From assembly GCF_002368335.1 (NCBI RefSeq), contig NZ_AP018288.1, positions 2,336,208 to 2,400,207 on the forward strand: 64,000 bases of DNA, in the 5' to 3' direction. This document shows, piece after piece, positions 34,944 to 43,255 of this stretch (position 1 is the first letter of the stretch; every line of letters begins with the position of its first letter). Below the pieces are notes generated by a model. It was given only the letters and a program-made list of their open reading frames with translations, was not told where the DNA came from and did no database searches. A program made the translations under genes and the position numbers. The DNA is from Nostoc sp. NIES-4103. GTDB lineage: Bacteria > Cyanobacteriota > Cyanobacteriia > Cyanobacteriales > Nostocaceae.

Positions 34944-35663
34944 TTAATTAGTCAGGTGTTGAGCTAGGATTTGATTAACAGTATCCTTATGGACTAAAGG
35001 AATCAGCAAACGCCAATATGAACTCACGATAGGAAAGCGTGGCTGAAAGGTAATTAGAAGTATATTATTTTTTGCTTTCTCCCAACTGTAGGATGTAACT
35101 CTTTCCCATTTCATGAATGAAAACATATAGCAGATGCCGTTTTCTCTGAACTCTAAGGTACTCAAGCCACGGGAAACAAACATAATTACTGAAGACCAGA
35201 AAATGATTGCCCCAGCTAAGTAAGTGTGATCAAAGTTGTGATAATTTAAGCCTTTGCTGAAAACTTGATGAATCAATAAGCTAGAGTAAGTAACTGCAAA
35301 GATTGTACTCATGAAAATCGAAATCAATAAGCGTTGATTTCTCAAAACTTTACCAATATTTATGAGCAATGTGCCTGCTTGTTTTTTACGTAAGTGCCAA
35401 GTTGATAGATTGATCAGGAAACTCATAAAATAGACTTCATAAATCAGCAAAAAACTGAACCATCCATACTTGCCTAATCGAGAAATGCTCAATGCAAATG
35501 TAAGACCAACTAAAATCCACGGTAGAATATCAAGTATTTCTCTGCCAGCCTTGTGTTGACCTACAGCACGACTAGTAAAGATATATCTACTTACTAGTAA
35601 GATGGCTAACAGGATTACTGGGAGAATTACAGAAGCAATATAAGTAGTTCCAGAAATATTCAT
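34944..35663 (-). CDS. Membrane protein with C-terminal DUF5673-like domain
   Basis: 239 residues with about five or six transmembrane helices (residues about 7-27, 46-62, 68-87, 112-132 and 144-162), then a soluble C-terminal part FRENGICYMFSFMKWERVTS with YSWE that resembles the PH-like DUF5673 domain of bacterial membrane proteins. This family has no assigned function. It is in a minus-strand run 54 nt after the HtrA protease and 69 nt before DUF3172. The family name is from memory and moderately sure; topology is clear from sequence. Confidence 0.72.
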   Translation of the reverse strand: MNISGTTYIASVILPVILLAILLVSRYIFTSRAVGQHKAGREILDILPWILVGLTFALSISRLGKYGWFSFLLIYEVYFMSFLINLSTWHLRKKQAGTLLINIGKVLRNQRLLISIFMSTIFAVTYSSLLIHQVFSKGLNYHNFDHTYLAGAIIFWSSVIMFVSRGLSTLEFRENGICYMFSFMKWERVTSYSWEKAKNNILLITFQPRFPIVSSYWRLLIPLVHKDTVNQILAQHLTN

Positions 35664-35717
35664 GGTTTTGTTCTCTTTTTGAGTAATGGTTGAAAACCTG
35701 AATAGAAGAAGTTGATT

Positions 35718-37001
35718 TTATTTGTGATTTGTAGGTAATACTTTCGGTTGCAGATTCAAATCTAGAGTTTCTCCATGTCGCAGAATTTGCAGTTGTAAGT
35801 TATTGCCAGTTGCAGTATTTTCTACAGCTTGTTGTAATTCTTCAGCGTTATTAATCGGTTGATTATTTGCTTTGATAATCACATCACCTGCACGAATTCC
35901 GCCTTTATTAGCTGGTGATTTTCTGGCAACTTTAACTACTAGGACACCTTGAGATGCATCGACACTAATGGGAGAGTTAGGATCATCGTTAATTTGTTGT
36001 TTTACCTCTGGTGTCAGCGTAATCAGCTGAATACCTAGATAAGGATGATTAACTTTACCTGTGGTGATTAGTTGTTTAGCAATTTTCTTGGCGGTGTTAA
36101 TAGGAATAGCAAAACCCAAACCTTGACTATTTTGAATGATTGCTGTGTTGATACCAATTACTTGACCAGAAGCATTTAGTAGTGGGCCGCCAGAATTACC
36201 AGGATTAATTGGTGCATCAGTTTGGATATAGTCTACCCGTTCATTGGGCATTCCCACTTGAGAACTAGAGCGACCTGTAGCGCTAACAATGCCGTGGGTG
36301 ACTGTATTATCTAAACCAAGGGGATTACCGATCGCGATCGCCCATGCTCCTGGTTGCAGTTGATCAGAATTGCCTAACTTCACAGTCGGCAAATTATCAG
36401 CCTGAATTCTCACCACAGCCACATCTGTCACAGAGTCAGCACCCATAACTTTACCTTTAAAAGTACGTCCATCTTTGAGAGTGACAGTCACCGTATCAGC
36501 ACCATTAACTACATGGGCATTTGTGAGAATTTCGCCATGAGAATCAATAATGAAACCAGAACCAATACCCCGTTCGATTTCTTGAGATGGCACTTTTGGC
36601 AAGTTGTAACCAAAAAATTGCTGAATTAAAGGGTCGTTGAAAATAGCAGCATTGGGGTTTTTGATGGTGCGTGTAGAATCAATTCGCACCACAGCAGAAC
36701 CAACTTGATGAACTACAGCGGTGATAAAGTTAGGATTGCTATCTGTGGTTGAGTTAACAGATGGTTGACTTGCAGTTACTTCTAGTCCAGGTTGCAGTGC
36801 TTGAGGCAAAGACTGAGAATGTGGTATTAAACGCAGACATATTGCTGTAACTCCTGCACCTGCTAAGATTAACCCCAAGTATGATAGAGGTTTTTTCCAG
36901 TGATGATGCTGTGGTTTCTCAAATTCTGGTGTTGGTGAATTGCCATCGACCTCAGCCAGTGGATGCGAATTTTCTTCAAAATCGTGCTTTACTGTCTTCA
37001 T
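35718..37001 (-). CDS. HtrA/Deg family serine protease with PDZ domain
   Basis: 427 residues from the ATG at 37001 (AAAGGA upstream); a TTG two codons earlier is also in frame. After a short cytoplasmic segment there is a membrane anchor or uncleaved signal (about 39-58). The trypsin-like domain has the catalytic triad H163 (LTNAHVV), D193 (VTDVAVV) and S270 (GNSGGPL), and a single C-terminal PDZ domain (about 300-410, starting near HPYLGIQLITL). This fits cyanobacterial HhoA/HhoB/HtrA, which degrade or refold damaged proteins in the periplasm or envelope. It is the first gene of the run leading to signal peptidase I and the sigma factor, so its promoter (37002-37100) may control an envelope-stress operon. 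Confidence 0.94.
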   Translation of the reverse strand: MKTVKHDFEENSHPLAEVDGNSPTPEFEKPQHHHWKKPLSYLGLILAGAGVTAICLRLIPHSQSLPQALQPGLEVTASQPSVNSTTDSNPNFITAVVHQVGSAVVRIDSTRTIKNPNAAIFNDPLIQQFFGYNLPKVPSQEIERGIGSGFIIDSHGEILTNAHVVNGADTVTVTLKDGRTFKGKVMGADSVTDVAVVRIQADNLPTVKLGNSDQLQPGAWAIAIGNPLGLDNTVTHGIVSATGRSSSQVGMPNERVDYIQTDAPINPGNSGGPLLNASGQVIGINTAIIQNSQGLGFAIPINTAKKIAKQLITTGKVNHPYLGIQLITLTPEVKQQINDDPNSPISVDASQGVLVVKVARKSPANKGGIRAGDVIIKANNQPINNAEELQQAVENTATGNNLQLQILRHGETLDLNLQPKVLPTNHK

Positions 37002-37486
37002 AACCAAGATATCCTTTGTGAATTGATGTTTTGCGTGTTTCTTGGTTACAAGTTTCGGTTTTTCACAAAGACTTTTGGGTGAAGATAGATAAGTTAGCGA
37101 GAACTTAATAACTGATATGAAGTCCGGTTAATTACAGCACATTTCATATAAATGAGGTACACAGGGGCGGGCTAGAAGCCCACCCCACAAGATTTATCAT
37201 ATTAAGCTTCATTTACTTGCAAACTGCTGTAGTTATAGGGCTTACGTGCATTGTCATGTTTTTTTCGTTTGGGTACTGAATACCCGATTATTACTGAACT
37301 TTGCACCGAATTCTGCACCCCAAAGACAAAGAGCCACTTTAATATCATGACGTTAGGCGTGAATCTTTTGCTCAATGAGCTTAAAAGTTTCCTAGTATTC
37401 GCGTTCCCTAATGCCTGTGCCATGTACAAATATTACAGTGGCCATTGTTATCTAGCGATCGCCAAGTTTCTCTCTGTATAACTTTT
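37002..37486. other. Divergent intergenic region, HtrA operon and response-regulator gene
   Basis: 485 bp. It contains a partial repeat at 37116-37137 (GATATGAAGTCCGGTTAATTAC, similar to 39353-39372) and a partial inner hairpin GGGCGGGCTAGAAGCCCACC at about 37166-37192 shared with the MITE-like elements at 11031 and 23671. Both flanking promoters should be here. Small frames on either strand (37202-37429, 37251-37481) are not supported by start signals or recognisable sequence. Confidence 0.6.
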
Positions 37487-38587
37487 ATGGAACGCAAACA
37501 GTCTGTATGGGTGGTGGACGACGAACCAAATGGTTTTGAAGTAATTGAATTGCTACTGCGGCGGGAAGGACATAACCTAACCTATTTCAACAGTGGTAAG
37601 AAAATCCTCAGTCAGTTAGAATCTGAACTACCCGATGTCATCCTGCTAGATGTGATGATGCCAGAAATCGATGGTATTGAAACTTGCCGTCGCATTAAGG
37701 CAAATTCTAACTGGAAACCAATTCCCATTATCATTGTGACAGCTTTAGATTCCAAAGAAGACTTAGCGCGATCGCTTGCCGCTGGTGCTGATGATTTTCT
37801 CACGAAACCCATAAATGGAGTGGAGTTGCGGGCCCGTGTTCGTTCTATGCTGCGAATTAAGCAACAATACGACGCACTGCAAGCCAGCGTTAATCTGCGG
37901 CGAGATTTATCTAAGCTAGTGGTGGAAGATATCCGACAACCTATGTCTACTGTGTTACTGGGAAGTCACTTACTACTGCAAAGTCAGTTGCAACCCAAAG
38001 ACAAAGAACGCGCACAAATGATACACGCAGCTGGACTGGAAATTGATGCTATTATCAATGGTTTGCTGCGGTTAGCAAAGATGGAATCTGGCAGACTAGT
38101 ATTAAATCCCATGGAGGTAGACCTCAACGAACTAGCAGAAGTAGTAGTTGAAAATTTTCAGGCGATGTCTACGATAGGTTACGCCAACGCCAATTCTAAA
38201 CAAATCCAACTTATCAGCAAATTACCCCCGCAAGGACGCTGGTTAGCTATTGATGCTGAATTATTCCAGCGCTTACTCGATAATCTCATCGCCAATGCAA
38301 TTCAATCATCTCCCCCAAACAGCACAATTACACTGGAGATTGATTATCCAGATACTACTGCATCTGTGAGAAAAACAATAATTCGCGTCACTGATGAAGG
38401 TACAGGAATCAGTAGAGATTTGCAGCAATCAATTCTGACTCAATATGAATCAGGAAATTTAATTAATGGTACTTCACAAATTGGTTTAGGTTTGGCATTT
38501 TGCAAAATGGTTGCTGAGGCTCACGGTGGCATAATTACAATTGAGGATAATCAGCCACAAGGTGCAGTTGTAACTGTCGAAATTTGA
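37487..38587 (+). CDS. Response regulator fused to a histidine-kinase core lacking the phospho-accepting His
   Basis: 366 residues from the ATG at 37487; an earlier TTG at 37445 is in frame but lacks support. A receiver domain (1-125) has D11/D12, phospho-acceptor D55 (VILLDVMMPEIDG) and K107. A coiled link and a HisKA-like helix follow, with VVEDIRQPMST where a usual H-box reads like VVHDIRNPLS, so position 147 is Glu instead of His. The HATPase_c part keeps the N-box with N270 (LLDNLIANAI), a G1-like DEGTGI (303-308) and GLGLAF (333-338). It may bind ATP but cannot autophosphorylate at the normal site. It could be a pseudokinase or phosphotransfer scaffold, or act in trans on another kinase. 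A hairpin follows the stop codon. Confidence 0.85.
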   Translation: MERKQSVWVVDDEPNGFEVIELLLRREGHNLTYFNSGKKILSQLESELPDVILLDVMMPEIDGIETCRRIKANSNWKPIPIIIVTALDSKEDLARSLAAGADDFLTKPINGVELRARVRSMLRIKQQYDALQASVNLRRDLSKLVVEDIRQPMSTVLLGSHLLLQSQLQPKDKERAQMIHAAGLEIDAIINGLLRLAKMESGRLVLNPMEVDLNELAEVVVENFQAMSTIGYANANSKQIQLISKLPPQGRWLAIDAELFQRLLDNLIANAIQSSPPNSTITLEIDYPDTTASVRKTIIRVTDEGTGISRDLQQSILTQYESGNLINGTSQIGLGLAFCKMVAEAHGGIITIEDNQPQGAVVTVEI

Positions 38588-38598
38588 TACCAATCACG

Positions 38599-38622
38599 GC
38601 AGGTATGTACATGCATACCTGC
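38599..38622 (+). terminator. Hairpin after the response-regulator kinase, weak terminator candidate
   Basis: Stem GCAGGTATG / CATACCTGC (9 bp, perfect) with loop TACATG, 12 nt after the stop codon. No T-run follows directly, so a Rho-independent terminator is uncertain. Confidence 0.4.
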
Positions 38623-38782
38623 GTTCCTGAGAAAATGTTTGAAAAGTCGTCTGAAACAACCTCTTAAAATATTTTCTAACTTTTCGATAACTTATCTATC
38701 TTCATCCCGAATTGACTGTTTCAATCACACACTAGAAATGAAAGTCAACTCGCCGAGCTATTTAATAGCTCTATTCAAAATT

Positions 38783-39268
38783 ATGAACACTTATAAAATT
38801 AGTGCAATTGGTCTTTTAACTGGATTACTAACAGTTTCTTTAGGTCACGGCATTGCTTTAGCAGATATTCCTAGTAATCACCCTGATTATCTCCATGCAC
38901 GCAGTGACTTGCGAAAAGCTGAATTACTGCTACAAAGACCTGATGAATACAATGTCACACAAGAAGCAAGAATTGCTGCTCAAAAGGTGCATCAAGCTAT
39001 TCAAGATATTGATGTAGCAGGAGTTTTAGATGGGAAAAATATTGATAATTACCCGCCAATAGATACTTCGCTAAACCACCACGATAAATTCCGGGCTATT
39101 TATAAATTGTTGCGTCGTGCAGACAAAGATTTATCCAAAGAAGAAGATAACTATTTCGTTGTTGGTTGGCGTAATCATGCAGAAGCTAATATTAATCAAG
39201 CCAAACATTATACAGCGATCGCGGCTGGTAGAGATGTGATTGATGATTTGGTTTATGGCAATTACTAA
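38783..39268 (+). CDS. Small exported protein of unknown function
   Basis: 161 residues from the ATG at 38783, chosen because it gives a clean signal peptide (MNTYKISAIGLLTGLLTVSL with GHGIALADI, likely cut after ALA). Longer in-frame starts upstream add unlike sequence. The mature part is helical, with HARSDLRKAELLLQRPDEYN, EARIAAQKVHQAIQDID, HDKFRAIYKLLRRADKDLS and WRNHAEANINQAKHYTAIAA, resembling a four-helix bundle with regularly spaced His and Asp. No family is recognised with confidence. It lies on its own after the response-regulator kinase (195-nt gap). Periplasmic location is inferred from the signal peptide only. Confidence 0.75.
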   Translation: MNTYKISAIGLLTGLLTVSLGHGIALADIPSNHPDYLHARSDLRKAELLLQRPDEYNVTQEARIAAQKVHQAIQDIDVAGVLDGKNIDNYPPIDTSLNHHDKFRAIYKLLRRADKDLSKEEDNYFVVGWRNHAEANINQAKHYTAIAAGRDVIDDLVYGNY

Positions 39269-39355
39269 TAGCTATGTGCGTCCTTTGTTGAATAAATGAA
39301 AACCGTCATTAGTCATTCGTAACTAGTCAGTTGTCCTTTGTAAATATAAATGATC

Positions 39356-39497
39356 TGAAGTCCGCTTAATTACCCATAATAAAATCATCCCACTCGCCTG
39401 GTGGCACTCTCACGCCACTTGTGTGTACACCCTAGCCTTGCTAAGGGGAAGGTTAGGAGGGATAAAACGGGAATTATGGTTATTTTGCCGGACATGA
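39356..39497. mobile_element. Small element with imperfect terminal inverted repeats
   Basis: Left end TGAAGTCCGCTTAATTACCC and the inverse of right end (TCATGTCCGGCAAAATAACC) agree at about 17 of 24 positions. About 142 bp long and non-coding. A half-copy of the left end is at 37118-37137. This and the flanking DNA fill the 297-bp gap between the exported protein and the cupin gene. Confidence 0.45.
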
Positions 39498-39565
39498 TAT
39501 GACTCATGACAAAGGACAACCAGTACTAGGTGTACCACGCTAGTAGACGCGCAACTAAAGCGATT

Positions 39566-40024
39566 TTATCTAAATCGACAAGATTGTTCCATAGTCGGAG
39601 TCTCTTCGAGTTGCACCATTATCAGAACAGCTGGGGTATCGCCTACTGTTCCAGATAAGTGGCCTTTATGCCCTTGTGCGTCAGCTTTTGTACCTTGGTC
39701 TTCTCCAAATGAAATTTCGCCAGGGCCCATTTCTACTCGCTGTCCGTCCATAGTCTCCACAAACCAGCGTCCAGATAGAGGGATGATCCACTGGGGTTTC
39801 GGGTTCTCATGCCAGTTTCCAACCCATCCCACTGGTAGTACAGTAAAGGTGATTGTCGCACCAGACTGCTTCAATTTAGAAAGCCACTGCGGCGACGTAT
39901 CGGGGGCTATGCCTTTTTCGATAAAGTCCTCAATTTGGCAACGAGACTGGTGACTTATACCGTTGTGGTCAGTCCAGACATGCCAATAGTCAATTGTTGG
40001 CTGATGTGATGAATTATTCTGCAT
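39566..40024 (-). CDS. Cupin-fold protein
   Basis: 152 residues from the ATG at 40024, which follows AAAGAGGCATTTTT; a longer frame to 40081 has no such signal. Cupin-type beta strands are visible in GNWHENPKPQWIIPLSGRW, VETMDGQRVEMGPGEISFGE and the later GHKGHLSGTVGDTPAVLIMV. Metal-ligand residues look partly conserved (His in NWHEN, Gln and Glu in the first motif, His in the second), so metal binding is possible. Related bacterial cupins are poorly characterised. The gene is alone between two repeat elements. Substrate unknown. Confidence 0.8.
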   Translation of the reverse strand: MQNNSSHQPTIDYWHVWTDHNGISHQSRCQIEDFIEKGIAPDTSPQWLSKLKQSGATITFTVLPVGWVGNWHENPKPQWIIPLSGRWFVETMDGQRVEMGPGEISFGEDQGTKADAQGHKGHLSGTVGDTPAVLIMVQLEETPTMEQSCRFR

Positions 40025-40090
40025 AAAAATGCCTCTTTGGAATTGGTGAGATGATTTTATTAATGTATTTTCGAGGAGCATTTCTGAATT

Positions 40091-40283
40091 TTAAATTAAC
40101 GTGAGTTCGATGAACCTCTTTCCCCCCAACCCCACTATCGTGGGGGGCCCTAAGCCCCCCGACCTCCCTCGCCTTTTAGGCGAGGGAGGAGAAAGAAAAA
40201 ATCACGGTTTTACTCCCCTCTCCTACGAGGAGAGGGGTCGGGGGAGAGGTCAAAACAGCGCTTGTAGAACTCACGTTAAATTA
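40091..40283. mobile_element. MITE-like element with probable 8-bp target duplication
   Basis: The 8-bp direct repeat TTAAATTA is at 40091-40098 and 40276-40283. Between them the element begins ACGTGAGTTCGATGAAC and ends GTAGAACTCACG, imperfect inverted ends. The interior has C-tract/G-tract palindromes and GGAGAGGGGTCGGGGGAGAGG. The right duplication includes the TAA stop codon of the glucoamylase gene. A second copy of the family is at 62980-63140. Confidence 0.72.
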
Positions 40284-42674
40284 TGAAACTGTAACGGTGT
40301 AATTGCGTTGTTCCCATTTGCTGCTTTTAATCCAGAAGAAGGTAAAGTTTATTGGCTGTTGCTGGCTATCAGAAACATAAATATATACAAAATAAACTCC
40401 TACCTTTGTAGAAGTAGAAGGCGTATTGTGTATAGTTTGCCAATTATCATCTGACCAGTGCAATCGAAAAGATGCTAAAGCGTGAATTCGCAATATTTGA
40501 CCTTTTTTAACTTGGCTGATTTGTCGGTTAAACTTCCAAACTTCCAATGATTTACACTGCTTTCTTTCGCCTAGATAGCGATTCGCCACCTCCGGAATAA
40601 AATCAAACACTTTTCCATCATGATTTGACCTTAGTAACTTGATATATTCTGCGTGCGCCCACATTAAAGGCATGGCAGAACCTGTTGCTTTTCCTAAGTA
40701 CATATGGACATGAGGTTTATCTGCTTCATCCCAAACCTGTTCTGGTAGTAAACAAGTGTCTGAAGCAAATCCTTCCATGGCCTTGATATATGTTTTGACA
40801 TCGCCGCCAGCAGCTAATTCATAATGTCCTCTCTCTGCTGTCAACAGAGGCCAAGCACGTCCTTTACCCCAACCGATATAAGGACTTCCGTCTTCTTGCT
40901 GACCGTAGCCGTCGTGGTTGTAACGATGCCAACAAGGCCCAACGGGTGTATCTACTTTCAAGATTGCATCAATTACTTTGACAGAATCAACAATAATTGG
41001 GTCATCAGGTTTGCGAATTCCATAGCGTACTAATTGTAGAAATCCGCCATCGACAATTTCTTTGGCTGGAAATTCTGCTCGTTTACCAGGTGGCTGACTG
41101 GTAATGAAAATAGTTCCTTGGTTGGGATTTTCGTTGGGTTGAGGATTATTAATATCTGAAGGAGTAATTCGGATATAATGCCGTTTGATGCCAGGAACTA
41201 AAGTTCCTTCAGTAGTAACTGTCCAAGCTTCAATGTGAGATTCTAAAAAATCTGCGTATTCTTCGATAAATTGTGCTGTTGCTTCATCCCCATGTTCACG
41301 CACAAATTGAGCAGCACAGATTAAGGCGGCAATATTGGCTGCTAGTGTTGATGGTGAATAACCGCTGTTTTCTTCCCAACGTTCTTGTTGGGTAGCGGGG
41401 CCATGGCGAATTAAATAACCCGCTGCTAAAAGAATCATGGGATAAATATCGAAATTTAAGCAAGCATTTTCCTGGTGTAAAAGCCATGCTAAAAGAATGG
41501 GAAATGATACTTCATCCAGTTGAATACCTTTCCAATAGGGTTTGCCATTAACCCAAAAATTTTGGGCGAAACCGCCGTCTTGCTGCTGGCTGGTTGCCAG
41601 ATAAATTAGCGATCGCACTGCTGTATCAGTTTCCCCAGCAGCCACCAAACCTGCTACACTACTAACCAAATCCCGTGTCCAAACAAGGTGATATCCTCCT
41701 TGGTCTTGGTCATCCTTGGCTTCACCCCATGGAATAGCCATAGATGCGATTAAAGCACCGGGATAAGTTTTATCTTCATGTGCCAACAACAAACTAACGC
41801 TGTTGTGATACAACTTGCCATCATCATAAGAAACATTTTCTAATGGTCGGATGCCATTGCGCGACCGCTTCCACTGGTCGTTGTATTGCTGCTTCTGCTG
41901 TTCAAAAGGAAGATTCAGCGATTGAAACAATGTAGAAATTGCATTGTGTAAGCTAGTGCCAAATGCCAGTCCTAATGTAAACTCATCACTAGCATCTAGA
42001 TTTAGTTTTCCAGTCAAAGCCAGGTTACCATCCAAAGCACAGCCAAACTCCCAATCCATCTGAAAATTATCAGCTAAATCTGTCCAGCCATCACTTTGAC
42101 CAACATAGCCACAGGAAAGACGGACAAACGGAACTGTTGCGCCTAGTGCTAGCCAAGTTCCTCCTTTTTCTGCCACAAGAATATCATGCCCAGCAACTTC
42201 TACTGCGTAACCATTATTACTTCTACCTCCAACTTCCAGATGCGGCGCACATAAAGCATATAACTGGAGTTGGGAGATAAACTCGCGTTCTCCTGTTAAC
42301 TTAGTGTGCTGTAAAATACACGATAAATGCGGATCAGCAATCACTTCTTTAATCACGGCATAACGCCCTTGTGGATCAAAATTAGTGATGCGGTATCCTA
42401 AACCATGAGTCCACATCAGTTCTACTTTTGATTTCAAATGGCGTTTCTCTTCGTGGAAAAAACTTTTGCCATCAGAAATTAAGTATTGCAAATCCCGAAT
42501 TTGGGGTTTGTCTACTGTGGGATGGTAAATTTCAGTGACAACACCGTTCCAGATAGTAAACCAAACACGACTAGAGGTAGAGTAAGCTGTTCCTACTCCA
42601 TCTTTATTGGCATGAGTCCATCGAGGAGCAATGCCTGGTGAGCCAAAAGCTTGTCGTTGACTAAGAAAGTTCAT
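40281..42674 (-). CDS. Glycoside hydrolase family 15 glucoamylase/glucodextranase-like
   Basis: This 797-residue enzyme should release glucose from the non-reducing ends of alpha-glucans (glycogen, starch or dextran fragments). The N-terminal beta-domain (about 1-270) starts PGIAPRWTHANKDGVGTAYS and resembles the N domain of bacterial glucodextranase and glucoamylase. The (alpha/alpha)6 catalytic domain (about 290-680) has HLVWTRDLVSSVAG, DGGFAQNFWVNGKPYWKG and QLDEVSFPILLAW with a likely catalytic Glu, and a second acid in the TPVGPCWHRYNHDGYGQ-GWGKGRAWPLL region. A C-terminal beta domain follows. No signal peptide is seen, so it is probably cytoplasmic and may act in glycogen turnover. A MITE-like element supplies its stop codon region. 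Substrate preference is not decided. Confidence 0.9.
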   Translation of the reverse strand: MNFLSQRQAFGSPGIAPRWTHANKDGVGTAYSTSSRVWFTIWNGVVTEIYHPTVDKPQIRDLQYLISDGKSFFHEEKRHLKSKVELMWTHGLGYRITNFDPQGRYAVIKEVIADPHLSCILQHTKLTGEREFISQLQLYALCAPHLEVGGRSNNGYAVEVAGHDILVAEKGGTWLALGATVPFVRLSCGYVGQSDGWTDLADNFQMDWEFGCALDGNLALTGKLNLDASDEFTLGLAFGTSLHNAISTLFQSLNLPFEQQKQQYNDQWKRSRNGIRPLENVSYDDGKLYHNSVSLLLAHEDKTYPGALIASMAIPWGEAKDDQDQGGYHLVWTRDLVSSVAGLVAAGETDTAVRSLIYLATSQQQDGGFAQNFWVNGKPYWKGIQLDEVSFPILLAWLLHQENACLNFDIYPMILLAAGYLIRHGPATQQERWEENSGYSPSTLAANIAALICAAQFVREHGDEATAQFIEEYADFLESHIEAWTVTTEGTLVPGIKRHYIRITPSDINNPQPNENPNQGTIFITSQPPGKRAEFPAKEIVDGGFLQLVRYGIRKPDDPIIVDSVKVIDAILKVDTPVGPCWHRYNHDGYGQQEDGSPYIGWGKGRAWPLLTAERGHYELAAGGDVKTYIKAMEGFASDTCLLPEQVWDEADKPHVHMYLGKATGSAMPLMWAHAEYIKLLRSNHDGKVFDFIPEVANRYLGERKQCKSLEVWKFNRQISQVKKGQILRIHALASFRLHWSDDNWQTIHNTPSTSTKVGVYFVYIYVSDSQQQPINFTFFWIKSSKWEQRNYTVTVS

Positions 42675-42826
42675 ATGCTGACCAATTCTGAGTAACTTTT
42701 TTCTATTGACTCCCTTCCTACTATCAGATTACCTATCTCTTCCTTTGTGTACTTTGGTTACTTTGCGGTTTGTTAAAAACATTTAGGTACTCTTTGAGCG
42801 GGAAAGGAGTAGTTGGCAATCAAAAT

Positions 42827-43252
42827 TTATTGAGAATCTGGAGAAGATTTGCGTGTAGCTGCTAAGGATTTAGCTTCAATAAAAATTAGTTTGATTTCAG
42901 GATGTTTTTGACGAATTTTGGCTTCTAAATTCTCTACAGTTGTTGCTATTTTCTCACCTGTGAGATTTTTAGAAAATTGAATTTCTCAATTGAGTAATAC
43001 TTCTTGGGGAGCAAGCTGCATTGTTAATACACGTATTACCTCTTGAACCTTTGGCTCTGTTTTACATAAATAACGGATATTGGCTATAGTTTGAGGATTA
43101 GCACTTTCCCCAACTAATAAACCTTTACTTTCTCTGGCTAGTAATACAGCTACTATAGCTAAGATAATACCAATAATAATTGAGGCAATTCCATCAAAAT
43201 AAACATTATTAAATGCCCTAAAAAAATTCCTACGTAATTTGTCCCAATCCCT
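42827..43252 (-). pseudogene. Broken cation diffusion facilitator (CDF) transporter fragment
   Basis: Minus-strand translation gives FDGIASIIIGIILAIVAVLL, then ARESKGLLVGESANP, IANIRYLCKTEPKVQEV and, later, KIRQKHPEIKLIFIEAKS, which match the last transmembrane helix and C-terminal cytoplasmic domain of CDF metal exporters. An in-frame TGA at 42986-42988 interrupts LLN*EIQF. Near 43210 the reading frame changes between the GIFLGH and NNVYFDG motifs, indicating a frameshift. The N-terminal half is absent: the fragment begins right after the stop of the SDR gene. This is a remnant of a metal (Zn, Co or Fe type) exporter gene that was truncated, perhaps when the SDR gene arrived. Confidence 0.8.
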
Positions 43253-43255
43253 TTT

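Noticed and set aside
37202..37481. Short frames on both strands between HtrA and the response-regulator gene
   Set aside because: Overlapping opposite frames without start signals; no domain recognised. A degraded mobile element is possible but not shown.
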